From Paracoccus rhizosphaerae (lineage in GTDB: Bacteria; Pseudomonadota; Alphaproteobacteria; Rhodobacterales; Rhodobacteraceae), in the NCBI RefSeq assembly GCF_026162645.1, contig NZ_JAOTBE010000039.1, positions 1 through 34,982 of the forward strand: DNA of 34,982 bases, written 5' to 3'. Within the stretch, counting starts at the first letter, position 1, and each line of letters starts with the position of its first letter. The notes beneath the pieces were generated by a model. The model was not told the origin of the DNA and made no database searches. It saw nothing but the letters and a program-made list of their open reading frames with translations. The position numbers and the translations under genes are program-made. Below are positions 26,587 through 34,642 of the stretch, in pieces.

Positions 26587-29052
26587 TCAGCGCGCATCGC
26601 CGCCATCGTCGGGAAGGCCGTGGGCCGCGTCAGCGTCCCCGCGGACCAGCGCCGGGTCGGGGCGGCTCGGCCCGCCGCTTGGCAGTTCCCGCGCTTTTTC
26701 TGGTGCCGCAGTACCCGTCAGCGTTTCAGGGTTGCGCAGCCAGATGTCGCGTTGCGCGAAGGGGATCTCGATGCCCTCATCCTCAAACCTGCGGACGATT
26801 TCGTGCAAAAGGTCCGAGGTGACGCCAAGTCCGGTCCCAACATCGCCAAGGATTGCCCTAATCTCGAAGTCGAGCGAGTCGGCACCCAGTCCGCGGAACA
26901 AGATCGCCGGTTCCGGGTCGATGGAAACAAGCGGGTGATCCTCGGCAATTTCGCGCAGGATACGTTCGACCTTGCGGGTGTCGGTGCCGTAGGCGACGCC
27001 TACGGGAATGATGATCCGGCCAACCTTGTTGTGGCGCGTCCAGTTCGTCACAGGCTGACTGATGAAGTCGCTGTTCGGGACGATCACCTCGGTCTTGTCG
27101 AAGGTCTCGACCATGGTCGCACGGACCGAGATCTTCTTGACGATTCCCTGCTGGCCGCCGGCGCTGACCCAGTCACCGACACTGACCGGCCGCTCGATCA
27201 GCAGGATGATGCCGCTGACGAAGTTCGAGACGATGTTCTGCAGGCCGAAGCCGATGCCGACCGACAGCGCACCGGCGACGATCGCGAAGGCCGACAGGTC
27301 GATCCCGGCCGAGGTAATCGCAAGGATCGCGGCCAGGACGATACCCACATAGCCCAGGCCCGAGATGACGGCGTTCTGGCCGCCGGCGTCCAGCCTGGTC
27401 TTGGGCAGGATCGAATTGCGAAACGCCCCCTGCACGCCGCGGGTCACGAGATAGCCGATGGCGAAGATGACCAGGAAGGTCAGGATCGCACCGGGCGACA
27501 GCGTCACGCCGCCCAGGCTGATGCCGTTGCGGAACGCCACCCAGTACTCGGCCAGCGCCTCGGGCGTTGCGCCCCAGATCATCAGGAACAGCGGCACCGA
27601 CAGCAGGACCAACGCAAAGCCGCTGAGCAGCGGGGCAAGCCCGTCCCGTGCCCCTTCGGCCCCGCGATAGAACATGTCGAAGACGTCTGCGACGAAGTCC
27701 TGCAGCAGGATCAGCAGGCCGATCAGCGCCAGCGACAAGATCCAAGGCCAGATCAGCAGGTTTCCCAGGTTGACGTAGCCGACCGCCATGGCCAGCACGG
27801 CCAGCGGCCCGACGATCCGCGTCAGGACGCCCGCCCAAGACGCGATGTAATCGCGATAGTGCTGATCCTGCGCCGCCGAGTTGCGCGTCAGGCGACGAAG
27901 CACGTTGCCAAGGCGCACCATCGCCATCGCGGCCAGGACCGCCATGATCAGGTGCCAGACGCCGGCGGCACCCTCGCTGAATTCGACGGGAACGCGCCCC
28001 ACCTGCGCCTCGCCCCGCTCGTAGAGGCCGGAAAGCGGCAGGACCGCACGCGACAGGATGTAATGCACCGCCATCAGCAGCGCCAGCGTGTTGACCATCC
28101 GACCAGCGGACACGCGGGCGGCCTCGGTCATCTGCAGCGAGGTATAAGCGATGGCCTGCCGCGGAAACAGCGCACGCGCCATCCAGATCCCGCCGAACAG
28201 GATCACCGCCGCGCCCGGAAGCGCGTTCAGAATCGGCGTCGTCCACGGCCCCGGAAGGCCGGTCGCCTTGATGGCGCTGATGGCCAGGTAGACCCCGATC
28301 ATCGGGATCACGATCTGTCCGAGCGAAACGACAAAGGCCAGGACCGCGCGCGAATGGCGAGATGCCCTGACCGACAGCCTTGACGGGAGGCTGCCGATCC
28401 AGGACCGACCCAATGTCAGGATCAGTAACGCCCCGGCCAGATAGAGAAGCACGACCGGCAGACGGGGCCGCAGGTCAGCCCAGGTCTCGGGCGTGGCATT
28501 GGCGCCGGACACCTCTGACACGATGCCATCCAGCAGCGTCAGGCCGTCGCCCACCGCGCCCCGCAAGCTGGCCGGCAAGAGCGGCGACGGCGACACCTTC
28601 ATCAGTTCAAGTGCCTGACGCCTGCGGATGATCTCGTCGATCTGCGCGATGATCGAACTGGCGCGGCTTTCCGCCTCGACGGCGGCAAGACGCGGGGCCT
28701 GGGCCGTCGACAGCTGCTGGTTCAGCTCGGCGCGCCGGGCGGCCACATCGGGGTCCTCGGTCTCTCCCTCTGCAGGAACCGGGCCGAGCGACTCGATCTG
28801 GTTGCGCAGCGTCGTGATCCGGTCGGCATTGACGGACTGCCCCTCCTCCAGCTGGCCGCGCCACTCGACGATGCGTTCCCGCGCGGCGGACAGCTCTTCG
28901 TTCGTGGCCTGGGGGTTCGAGGCCAGCTCCTCGGTATCCTCGGCAACCTGTTCCCAGGCATCATAATTCAGCGGCGTGGCCTGCTGGGCCAGCGACGGCC
29001 CGGCAGTCATCATCAGCAGCGCCACGAGGATCGTGGCCAGAAGGTGTCGCAT
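26587..29052 (-). CDS. DUF3772-type large mechanosensitive ion channel (MscS family)
   Basis: The 821-residue protein begins with a signal peptide (MRHLLATILVALLMMTAGPS, cut after SLA). A periplasmic helical domain of about 160 residues follows (DUF3772-like, rich in E/Q/R: NEELSAARERIVEWRGQLEE). About ten membrane helices come next, from LPVVLLYLAGALLILTLG onward. The MscS core is clear: pore helix AFAIVAGALSVGIGFGLQNIVSNFVSG, then GDWVSAGGQQGIVKKISVRAT and PNSDFISQPVTNW in the beta domain. The C-terminal tail is disordered. It opens on membrane tension to release solutes. The ATG at 29052 is 8 nt after cysK, so the two genes are co-transcribed. Confidence 0.92.
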   Translation of the reverse strand: MRHLLATILVALLMMTAGPSLAQQATPLNYDAWEQVAEDTEELASNPQATNEELSAARERIVEWRGQLEEGQSVNADRITTLRNQIESLGPVPAEGETEDPDVAARRAELNQQLSTAQAPRLAAVEAESRASSIIAQIDEIIRRRQALELMKVSPSPLLPASLRGAVGDGLTLLDGIVSEVSGANATPETWADLRPRLPVVLLYLAGALLILTLGRSWIGSLPSRLSVRASRHSRAVLAFVVSLGQIVIPMIGVYLAISAIKATGLPGPWTTPILNALPGAAVILFGGIWMARALFPRQAIAYTSLQMTEAARVSAGRMVNTLALLMAVHYILSRAVLPLSGLYERGEAQVGRVPVEFSEGAAGVWHLIMAVLAAMAMVRLGNVLRRLTRNSAAQDQHYRDYIASWAGVLTRIVGPLAVLAMAVGYVNLGNLLIWPWILSLALIGLLILLQDFVADVFDMFYRGAEGARDGLAPLLSGFALVLLSVPLFLMIWGATPEALAEYWVAFRNGISLGGVTLSPGAILTFLVIFAIGYLVTRGVQGAFRNSILPKTRLDAGGQNAVISGLGYVGIVLAAILAITSAGIDLSAFAIVAGALSVGIGFGLQNIVSNFVSGIILLIERPVSVGDWVSAGGQQGIVKKISVRATMVETFDKTEVIVPNSDFISQPVTNWTRHNKVGRIIIPVGVAYGTDTRKVERILREIAEDHPLVSIDPEPAILFRGLGADSLDFEIRAILGDVGTGLGVTSDLLHEIVRRFEDEGIEIPFAQRDIWLRNPETLTGTAAPEKARELPSGGPSRPDPALVRGDADAAHGLPDDGGDAR

Positions 29053-29060
29053 AGGTTCTT

Positions 29061-30092
29061 TCAGCCTTGGAAGACTTCGGGAAGTTCCGGCGCGGGGCGC
29101 GTCAGCCATTCGGGGACAGGCAAGCCCTTGGCGCGCAGGAAGTCGGGGTTGAACAGCTTGGTCTGATAGCGATTTCCGTAATCGCAAAGGATCGTCACGA
29201 TCGTATGGCCCGGCCCCATCTCTCGCGCCATGCGGATGGCACCGGCCACGTTGATGCCGGACGAGCCGCCAAGGCACAGCCCTTCGTGCTTGAGAAGGTC
29301 AAAGACGATCGGCAGGGCTTCCTCGTCCGATATGCGCCAGCTAAAATCTGGAGTGAAACCTTCAAGGTTTGCGGTAATGCGGCCCTGGCCGATTCCTTCG
29401 GTAATCGAGCTGCCGGGGCTGTCGAACTCACCGGTGGTATAAAAGGAATGCAAGGCGGCGCCTTCGGGATCGGCAAGGCCGATCTTGACGCCCTTGGGCT
29501 GCAGGACATCGGCCACGCCGGCCAGGGTCCCGCCTGACCCGACCGCGCAGATGAACCCGTCGACCTTGCCACTGGTCTGTTCCCAGATCTCGGGGCCGGT
29601 CGTTTCTACATGTGCCATCCGGTTCGCGGTGTTGTCGAACTGGTTGGCCCAGATCGCGCCCTGCGGTTCGGTCTTGGCCAGCGCCTCGGCCAGGCGACCG
29701 GAATAGCGGACATAGTTGTTGGGGTTCTTGTAGGGCGCCGCCGGAACCTCGACCAGGGTGGCGCCGGCCAGCCGCAGCATGTCCTTCTTTTCCTGGCTTT
29801 GCGTCTCAGGGATGACGATGACAGACTTGAAGCCCATCGAGGCGCCGACAAGGGCAAGGCCGATACCGGTGTTGCCGGCCGTGCCCTCGACGATGGTGCC
29901 GCCGGGCCGCAACGCGCCTCGCGCCACCGCATCCTTGATGATATAGAGCGCCGCACGGTCCTTGACGGACTGCCCGGGGTTCATGAATTCGGCCTTGCCG
30001 AGGATTTCGCAGCCGGTGTCATCGCTCGCACGGTTGAGCCGGATCAGCGGCGTGTTGCCGATCGCATCGGCCAGATCAGAACAGATTCGCAT
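29061..30092 (-). CDS. cysK: Cysteine synthase A (O-acetylserine sulfhydrylase)
   Basis: CysK (343 residues) makes cysteine from O-acetylserine and sulfide with PLP. The PLP lysine is Lys44 in NPGQSVKDRAAL. EGTAGNTGIGLALVGASMGF replaces the more usual TSGNTG substrate loop and is typical of the longer alphaproteobacterial type. CAVGSGGTLAGVADVL is the phosphate-binding loop, and CLGGSSGINVAGAI lies near the C-terminus. The ATG at 30092 has AGAAGG upstream; a start at 30125 would add 11 residues without a ribosome site. The stop lies 8 nt before the channel gene. Cysteine synthase next to a TrgB-like gene recalls the tellurite locus of Rhodobacter sphaeroides. Confidence 0.95.
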   Translation of the reverse strand: MRICSDLADAIGNTPLIRLNRASDDTGCEILGKAEFMNPGQSVKDRAALYIIKDAVARGALRPGGTIVEGTAGNTGIGLALVGASMGFKSVIVIPETQSQEKKDMLRLAGATLVEVPAAPYKNPNNYVRYSGRLAEALAKTEPQGAIWANQFDNTANRMAHVETTGPEIWEQTSGKVDGFICAVGSGGTLAGVADVLQPKGVKIGLADPEGAALHSFYTTGEFDSPGSSITEGIGQGRITANLEGFTPDFSWRISDEEALPIVFDLLKHEGLCLGGSSGINVAGAIRMAREMGPGHTIVTILCDYGNRYQTKLFNPDFLRAKGLPVPEWLTRPAPELPEVFQG

Positions 30093-30182
30093 TGCGAGCG
30101 ACCTTCTTTTCCCATGGGGGTTCAACGTCCCGGATACCTACACGTCCCACCGGCAGGGGGGCAACCCCGGCACCGAACGGCA

Positions 30183-31259
30183 TCAGCCCCCCGCCAGTTC
30201 CGCCTTCAGCCGGTCGGCCTGCGCGTCCAGCCACAGAGACAGCAGGACCAAGGGGCCGTTGGTGATCTGCCCGTCGCGGACCATGTCCGACAGCTGCCTG
30301 CGCGGCATCAGGTGGCCGCGGATATCCTCGGCCTCGCTCTCGGCGCCGTGGACGCCCGCGCTGCCGTCCGGCAGGTCGGCGATCCCGACGTAGTGATAGA
30401 TGAACTCGCAGACTGCGCCGGGGCTGGGATAGACGCTGGCGGCGGGAAACATGCGACCGACGTCCAGGGCGGCCTCCTCACGTGCCTCGCGCCGCAGCGC
30501 ATCCTCGACCGCCTCGCCGGCGTCGACGCGGCCGGCCACTGGCTCCAGCAGCCAAGGCTGCGGATCGCCTCGGACGGCGGGGGCAAAGCGGAACTGGTCG
30601 ACCAGCAGGACGCGGTCGCGCTGCGGGTCCCAAGGCAGCAGGACCGCCGCGTCGCCCATCAGGAAGGCTTCGCGGGTCACGGGGTCGCTGTGACCACCCT
30701 CGTGCAGCGCGTGGCTGAGCCGGTGCTCCTCGACGGCGAAATAGCCCGAGAAGCGGGTGCGTCTTTCGACCACCCTGACGGCATCGGCATCGGGCGGTGG
30801 CACCACGCCCTTGCCGGAAGGTTCCATCCGCGCCGCGCGCAGCCGGCTGGAGGCCCAGATCCCGATCATCGGCAGGCGCCAGGCCAGATGATCGACGCTC
30901 AGCTCCGCCGGAGCCTGGACGATCTGTCGCGCAATCTCAGCCGCAAGGTCCTGTTTCGCCGGGTCCTGGCGCCATTTCGCCCCTTCGGCAGGGCCTATGC
31001 CGGCGATCCCAAGGATGTGGTGGCTATCAAATTCATAAACCTGCAGGCCCATGACCGCAGCATATCGCCGCAGGGCATCATTCGGTACCACGGCCACGCC
31101 GGGCGTCGTCCCGGCTGCCGGCGTCAGCACCGGCCAGTGGTTGCGGTCGATTCCGCCGCCGACGCCGGCCAGTGACGCATTAAGCGTCATCGCCGTCCCC
31201 TCAAGACACAGCGCGTCCAGGACGGCCCGTGCCGCCAACGGCCCGGTCAGGACAATCAT
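30183..31259 (-). CDS. Nudix hydrolase with GGCT-like N-terminal part (TrgB/ADP-ribose pyrophosphatase type)
   Basis: The 358-residue protein joins two parts. The first 145 residues (VVPNDALRRYAAVMGLQVYEFD and flanking strands) resemble a reduced gamma-glutamylcyclotransferase-like domain. The second is a Nudix domain of the ADP-ribose/nucleoside diphosphate sugar type (RTRFSGYFAVEEHRL, VLLVDQFRFAPAV, LLEPVAGRVDAGE, REAREEAAL, YPSPGAVCEFIYHYVG). The Nudix box runs from Gly243 to Leu265; its late glycine is replaced by Ala264, while the metal-binding glutamates (E258, E261, E262) are intact. The Rhodobacter homologue, as I recall, is the tellurite-resistance protein TrgB. The start overlaps the upstream gene by 4 bp. 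Activity is likely; the substrate is uncertain. Confidence 0.85.
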   Translation of the reverse strand: MIVLTGPLAARAVLDALCLEGTAMTLNASLAGVGGGIDRNHWPVLTPAAGTTPGVAVVPNDALRRYAAVMGLQVYEFDSHHILGIAGIGPAEGAKWRQDPAKQDLAAEIARQIVQAPAELSVDHLAWRLPMIGIWASSRLRAARMEPSGKGVVPPPDADAVRVVERRTRFSGYFAVEEHRLSHALHEGGHSDPVTREAFLMGDAAVLLPWDPQRDRVLLVDQFRFAPAVRGDPQPWLLEPVAGRVDAGEAVEDALRREAREEAALDVGRMFPAASVYPSPGAVCEFIYHYVGIADLPDGSAGVHGAESEAEDIRGHLMPRRQLSDMVRDGQITNGPLVLLSLWLDAQADRLKAELAGG

Positions 31260-32122
31260 AGCTCTCGCCCCTGCATGCGCAGGGCCGCTGCCAGGCCAAG
31301 GTCAAACGACGTCTGCCGCAGCACTCGGTCAAAAGCATCGAACAGCACCTGCGCCACCACCTTCCCCTCGCGGGAGGACGCATAAGCGACATACGCCTCC
31401 ATCTCGTCGTCGCGCAGGGACGAATAGGACAGCAGCAGATAGGCGCGCAGCCAGTCGGTCGCCTCGGCCTCAATCTGGTCGCGCTGAGCCCAGGTCTCGG
31501 CCAGCAGCTGGCTGTCCGATAGCGGCATGTCGAAGCCGCCGCCCTGCTCGTATCCGCGGGAAAATGCCAGCGACGCATTCAGCGCCCCGGCAACGTTCGG
31601 CGCCACAAGATCCGCCTCGTCGATCAACCTCAGGATCTGCTGAGCCCGCCGGTCCCCGCGGCCGAGCGCGCGGGCAAAGCCGTCCCTCGCCTGCGTCTCG
31701 ACCTCGCCGTCCAGCATCGCCCGCCGTGCCGCAAGCTCAAGCCGCAGCAACCGCCGCCCCAGATGGCCCTCGTGAAAGGCCAGCCCTGCGCGCAAGGCAG
31801 AGGGATCTGCCGCCGCCGCTGAACGCGCCATGCTCTGCCGGAACAGCGCCTCCAGTCGCTCTGTGTCATGGACGAGGGCGACGGTGGACGGCCAGGACCT
31901 GCCGCCACCCGCGACCAGCCCCTGCGCCTCCATGTCGACCGCTTCGGCGACAGCCTCGTCGCGCAGGATCGGCATGACCGCCGCCATGTCGAGCGCCTTC
32001 CAGACCCTGTCTGCCACGCTCTCGGTTTCGGCTTGCGCGGTTTCGAACCGCTCTGGCCATGCGGGCTGCTCTGCCACGAAATGCAACGACACTGCACCGA
32101 TCAGCGCGACGATCCCCAGCAT
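31256..32122 (-). CDS. Exported DUF2059-like protein
   Basis: The 288-residue protein begins MLGIVALIGAVSLHFVAEQP, a probable signal sequence or membrane anchor. It is mostly helical (DRVWKALDMAAVMPILRDEAVAEAVDMEAQG near the N-terminus). Near the C-terminus, EMEAYVAYASSREGKVVAQVLFDAFDRVL resembles the DUF2059 core, in which helices of the type 'ELxxxxxFYxSPxGK' recur. No catalytic motif is visible. The ATG at 32122 has GGAGAG upstream; a longer frame upstream is cysteine-rich and unlikely. Its stop overlaps the Nudix gene start by 4 bp, so the two are coupled. A periplasmic role is inferred; the function is unknown. Confidence 0.75.
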   Translation of the reverse strand: MLGIVALIGAVSLHFVAEQPAWPERFETAQAETESVADRVWKALDMAAVMPILRDEAVAEAVDMEAQGLVAGGGRSWPSTVALVHDTERLEALFRQSMARSAAAADPSALRAGLAFHEGHLGRRLLRLELAARRAMLDGEVETQARDGFARALGRGDRRAQQILRLIDEADLVAPNVAGALNASLAFSRGYEQGGGFDMPLSDSQLLAETWAQRDQIEAEATDWLRAYLLLSYSSLRDDEMEAYVAYASSREGKVVAQVLFDAFDRVLRQTSFDLGLAAALRMQGREL

Positions 32123-32229
32123 GCCGAACTCTCCACAACAAAAATTTCGCACTCGGCATTTTTTGGGCAAATTCCCCTTGCGCTTCAACCCTGCTCAATC
32201 TAATTCCGCCCCACCACACCAGAAAGCGC

Positions 32230-32319
32230 GGAGAGGTGCCGGAGTGGTCGAACGGGGCGGTCTCGAAAACCGTTGAGCCTGCAAGGGTTCCGTGGGTTCG
32301 AATCCCACCCTCTCCGCCA
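32230..32319 (+). tRNA. tRNA-Ser (anticodon CGA)
   Basis: The 90-nt gene folds into a serine tRNA with a long variable arm. The acceptor stem is GGAGAGG/CCTCTCC, the discriminator is G and the CCA end is encoded. The anticodon stem GCGGT/ACCGT holds the loop CTCGAAA, anticodon CGA, which reads UCG. The T-arm is GTGGG-TTCGAAT-CCCAC. An integrase gene facing it lies 225 bp downstream, so its 3' end is a likely attachment site. Confidence 0.96.
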
Positions 32320-32390
32320 ATAACTAATTGATATCGTTGTATTTTTCGCTTTGGCGCCTGGATGCCCCCGCTCCTTCGGCCAAGGACAAA

Positions 32391-32440
32391 GTCGGCATAC
32401 TATGCCGGGTTTTGTGCCACCGAGTGCGCCGACTATGCCG
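32391..32440. repeat. Short inverted and direct repeats between tRNA-Ser and the integrase
   Basis: CGGCATA (32393-32399) and TATGCCG (32401-32407) form an inverted repeat with a one-base centre. ACTATGCCG occurs twice (32399-32407 and 32432-32440), and GTCGGC (32391-32396) is the inverse of GCCGAC (32428-32433). Such repeats near an attachment site can be arm-type sites bound by integrase or excisionase. GGTTTT after the first stem could also make it a weak terminator of the tRNA gene. Confidence 0.45.
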
Positions 32441-32489
32441 TCCCGGCGCAGATTTTTGCCCGGCAGGCAGACAATCAACCGGCCCCGAA

Positions 32490-32516
32490 CGACAAAGACC
32501 CGCCGTTTCGGGCGGG
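32490..32516 (-). terminator. Possible terminator of the integrase gene
   Basis: On the minus strand CCCGCC (from 32516) pairs with GGCGGG (to 32499) around CGAAAC, followed by TCTTTGT. The hairpin lies 28 nt after the integrase stop. The T-rich tail is interrupted, so strength is uncertain. Confidence 0.55.
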
Positions 32517-32543
32517 GCTCTTGTAGTCGCGGGCAAGTGTGAG

Positions 32544-33626
32544 TCAGAGACCAACATTACCGTCGGCGTTGGCGACCTCCTGCTGTTCCTGCGAGAGGTA
32601 GCGGAAGTAGTATCGCTCGGTCGTCTTTACGGAGCCATGCCCGATGTAGCGTTGCACCCGATAAACCGACCACCCCTCCTTCAACCGTTCGATCGCGAAC
32701 TTGTGCCGTAGGTCATGCATCCGGGCACCGAAGTCGACTTCCTGCGCATAATCCCAGAAGATGTTGGCGGCAGCCCGGTAGTAGCCGTCCTCGGTCTTGT
32801 TCCAGAAGACAAAGGGAGACCTGTTCGAGCGCGGGATCTGTAAAAGGATGTCGATGGCCTGCTGACGCAGGGTGATCGTGCGAACTTTTCCGCCCTTCGT
32901 ATTCAGCAAGGTGAGCGTCACATTCCCCTCGACGGGCCGATCCATGCCGGACAGGTCGCTCCACTTGATCATGGCCATCTCTGTGATCCGCCCGCCTGTT
33001 TCTTCCAGAAAGCTCGGGAAGAATGTCAGCGTCCCCGGCGCGCGTTCCGACAGCCTTGCAATGGCCTCCTGGGTGGGAAGAACGATCTGAGGCAATCTCT
33101 CACGCATGCCCTGCTTCTCGAAGAGCTGAACCGGGTTCACCTCGATCCACTTCTTGTTCTTGATGTAAGCCATCAGATGAGTGAACGCCGTCAGATCGCG
33201 ATTGATGGTCGCCACGGAAACACCGGCATCTTTGCGTAACGCGACGAACTCTGTGACCTCCGCCAGACCGATTTCCCAAGCTCCCACCAATTGTATATCT
33301 TCGCCCCGCTCCTCGAAAATCTCCATGAGTGTTACGCCGATCTGGCGCAGGCTGGTCTGATAGCGGGTGCGCGTCCTATCGGACCATCCATGATCCTCAT
33401 CGGGTTGGTCGAGACTCTCATAGAAAACTGTGAAGCCCGCATGGAAGAGCCAGTCGGTCTCGCCACGCTCGGCCTTCCCTCTCAGGTCTTTGATGCGCTC
33501 TCGCGCCTTCTTTTCCGCGACCCGCTTAGAAGTTGTTCGAAGCGACTCCCGATACTCTTTTCTGTCGATGGTGACGCGGAGGTAATAGCTTTTGCTGTTG
33601 CTGGGGGTGTAGACATGGCTTGCCAT
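32544..33626 (-). CDS. Tyrosine recombinase (phage-type integrase)
   Basis: The 360-residue protein integrates and excises the element at the right of the window. An N-terminal arm-binding domain (SKSYYLRVTIDRKEYRESLR) and a SAM-like core-binding domain (about 80-180) precede the catalytic domain. That domain has Arg213 (ETGGRITEMAMIKW), a lysine in LNTKGGKVRT, His304 and Arg307 (MHDLRHKF), His330 (YIGHGSVKTTERYY) and the nucleophile Tyr339. All key residues are present, so it should be active. The ATG at 33626 follows AAAGGGA, which lies inside the upstream excisionase-like frame. It reads toward tRNA-Ser, the usual orientation for an island integrase. Confidence 0.96.
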   Translation of the reverse strand: MASHVYTPSNSKSYYLRVTIDRKEYRESLRTTSKRVAEKKARERIKDLRGKAERGETDWLFHAGFTVFYESLDQPDEDHGWSDRTRTRYQTSLRQIGVTLMEIFEERGEDIQLVGAWEIGLAEVTEFVALRKDAGVSVATINRDLTAFTHLMAYIKNKKWIEVNPVQLFEKQGMRERLPQIVLPTQEAIARLSERAPGTLTFFPSFLEETGGRITEMAMIKWSDLSGMDRPVEGNVTLTLLNTKGGKVRTITLRQQAIDILLQIPRSNRSPFVFWNKTEDGYYRAAANIFWDYAQEVDFGARMHDLRHKFAIERLKEGWSVYRVQRYIGHGSVKTTERYYFRYLSQEQQEVANADGNVGL

Positions 33627-33847
33627 TTGTTTCCCTTTTTGAGCCAGAGGGCGAGGAGGTCTTGATCAAAGGTCCAGACACCTCCGAGCTTCTCGGCGCC
33701 GGGTATCCTTCCTTTGGACGCGTGGTCGGTGACGGTCCTCGGTTTCAGATCTGAGAGTTTGGCGACAACGTTGACCCGCACCTTGGGCTTGAAGTCGGAC
33801 AAGGCGGGTATCGCATGTTGGAATGCGTGAGGTGATGCGTGAGTCAT
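33482..33847 (-). CDS. Excisionase-like helix-turn-helix protein
   Basis: The 121-residue protein has a winged-HTH/MerR-like core at about residues 22-70: VRVNVVAKLSDLKPRTVTDHASKGRIPGAEKLGGVWTFDQDLLALWL. The pattern 'helix, turn, recognition helix, GRIPGAxKxGGxWxF, LxxWL' is that of small excisionases and helix-turn-helix domains of the HTH_17 type. Excisionases bend DNA at attachment sites and favour excision. The last 48 codons overlap the integrase gene in another frame; that part is rich in Ser, Lys and Thr and may be little constrained. The ATG at 33847 lacks a strong ribosome site, and the start is thus less sure than the domain. Confidence 0.75.
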   Translation of the reverse strand: MTHASPHAFQHAIPALSDFKPKVRVNVVAKLSDLKPRTVTDHASKGRIPGAEKLGGVWTFDQDLLALWLKKGNKWQAMSTPPATAKAITSASPSTEKSIGSRFEQLLSGSRKRRRESASKT

Positions 33848-34147
33848 TGTCTGCCGTTGTGCTGGAGCCGCCGGGAGGTCAGGCGGCCGTTTCTTGTCGC
33901 CACCATGTTGATGACAAGCAGAAGACTGGGTTCGACTGTGTTCGCCGAGTCGCGAGGAGCGGCCGGAGTCGACGATTTTTTTCGCTTGGCAGCTGCATCT
34001 GACTGACCATAAACGATAAATTTTTTGCCTTTAGGGGCGACTACACTGTCAAGGGCGTGCCGATGGAGCAGCAGTCGGAGCGGTGCCGGCACGCCTGCCC
34101 TGCGGTGATCCGGCCGCGGGCGCGGGTCTCGCGACCCTCAAGTGAGT
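33848..34147. other. Control region upstream of the excisionase-like gene, no clear gene
   Basis: About 300 bp without a convincing gene. It contains AT-rich patches unusual for the window: a run of T around 33975-33983 and TAAATTTTTTGCC around 34014-34028. A minus-strand TTGACA lies at 34052-34047, but I find no matching -10 element at normal spacing. A GTG-started minus-strand frame (34092-33844) would encode 82 residues ending against the excisionase-like ATG. It lacks a ribosome site and recognisable sequence, so I do not call it. The region is the likely place for promoter and repressor sites of the element. Confidence 0.4.
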
Positions 34148-34166
34148 GGCGCCCGGACCGGGCGCC
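34148..34166. terminator. Hairpin downstream of the 155-residue gene
   Basis: GGCGCCC (34148-34154) and GGGCGCC (34160-34166) form a perfect seven-pair stem with a five-base loop, 8 nt after the stop of the minus-strand gene. The T-rich flank (GTCTCTTTT) is on the plus-strand side only. On the minus strand it is therefore a stem without a T-run, perhaps Rho-aided or protective of the 3' end. Confidence 0.5.
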
Positions 34167-34174
34167 GTCTCTTT

Positions 34175-34642
34175 TCAGCCATCGGTCAGGGCCGGTGTTT
34201 CTCGGATCGCACGGGCAGCCGAGAGTGTTGCCAGGATCATTTCGGCAAGCAGTGCCAGCTCAGCCGCGACCTCAGCGAGTTGTTGAGACTCAGGCTCGCG
34301 GTAGACGGCATCGTAGCCACCGCGCACGTGATTGTCGTCGCCTTGCCAGTAGATGTGTGTCCCGGCCTCGACCAGCCGGACGAGAATATAAGTGAATGTC
34401 TCGAGATCGCGCAAGACGTCCTCTCCAAGAAAATCTCCTCGCTCGATGCGCCGGGCGATGCTGCTTGCGAAGGTTCTTTTTGCCGGCGGCAGGAGCGGGA
34501 TGACGATGTCGTGCAGCTCGTCCGCGGCGATGTGCGCTTGCATGATCGCCAAGGCTGCCAGCCGTGTGACCGCCTCAGGGGTTACTTCTGCCCCTTCGAT
34601 GAGTTCGGGCAGGCGGGGCATCGAGCGCGCTCTGGCCCTCAT
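34175..34642 (-). CDS. Unrecognised helical protein of the integrated element (155 aa)
   Basis: I do not recognise this protein. It is acidic and mostly helical, with MPRLPELIEGAEVTPEAVTR at the start, LAALAIMQAHIAADELHDIV, a middle section DDNHVRGGYDAVYREP and a long C-terminal helix LAEVAAELALLAEMILATL. There is no signal peptide. The ATG at 34642 overlaps the stop of the next gene upstream by 4 bp (ATGA), a sign of translational coupling. A methionine at residue 8 is another possible start. It lies in the element, between the excisionase region and the window end. A toxin-antitoxin or regulatory role cannot be excluded or supported from the sequence. Confidence 0.6.
   Translation of the reverse strand: MRARARSMPRLPELIEGAEVTPEAVTRLAALAIMQAHIAADELHDIVIPLLPPAKRTFASSIARRIERGDFLGEDVLRDLETFTYILVRLVEAGTHIYWQGDDNHVRGGYDAVYREPESQQLAEVAAELALLAEMILATLSAARAIRETPALTDG

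Noticed and set aside
32295..32319. Second copy of the tRNA-Ser 3' end as the other attachment site inside the window
   Set aside because: I found no direct repeat of these bases to the right; the element must extend beyond 34982 if the model is correct.
33844..34092. An 82-codon minus-strand frame (GTG start) ending on the excisionase-like ATG
   Set aside because: No ribosome site and no recognisable sequence; the region is AT-rich and more likely regulatory.
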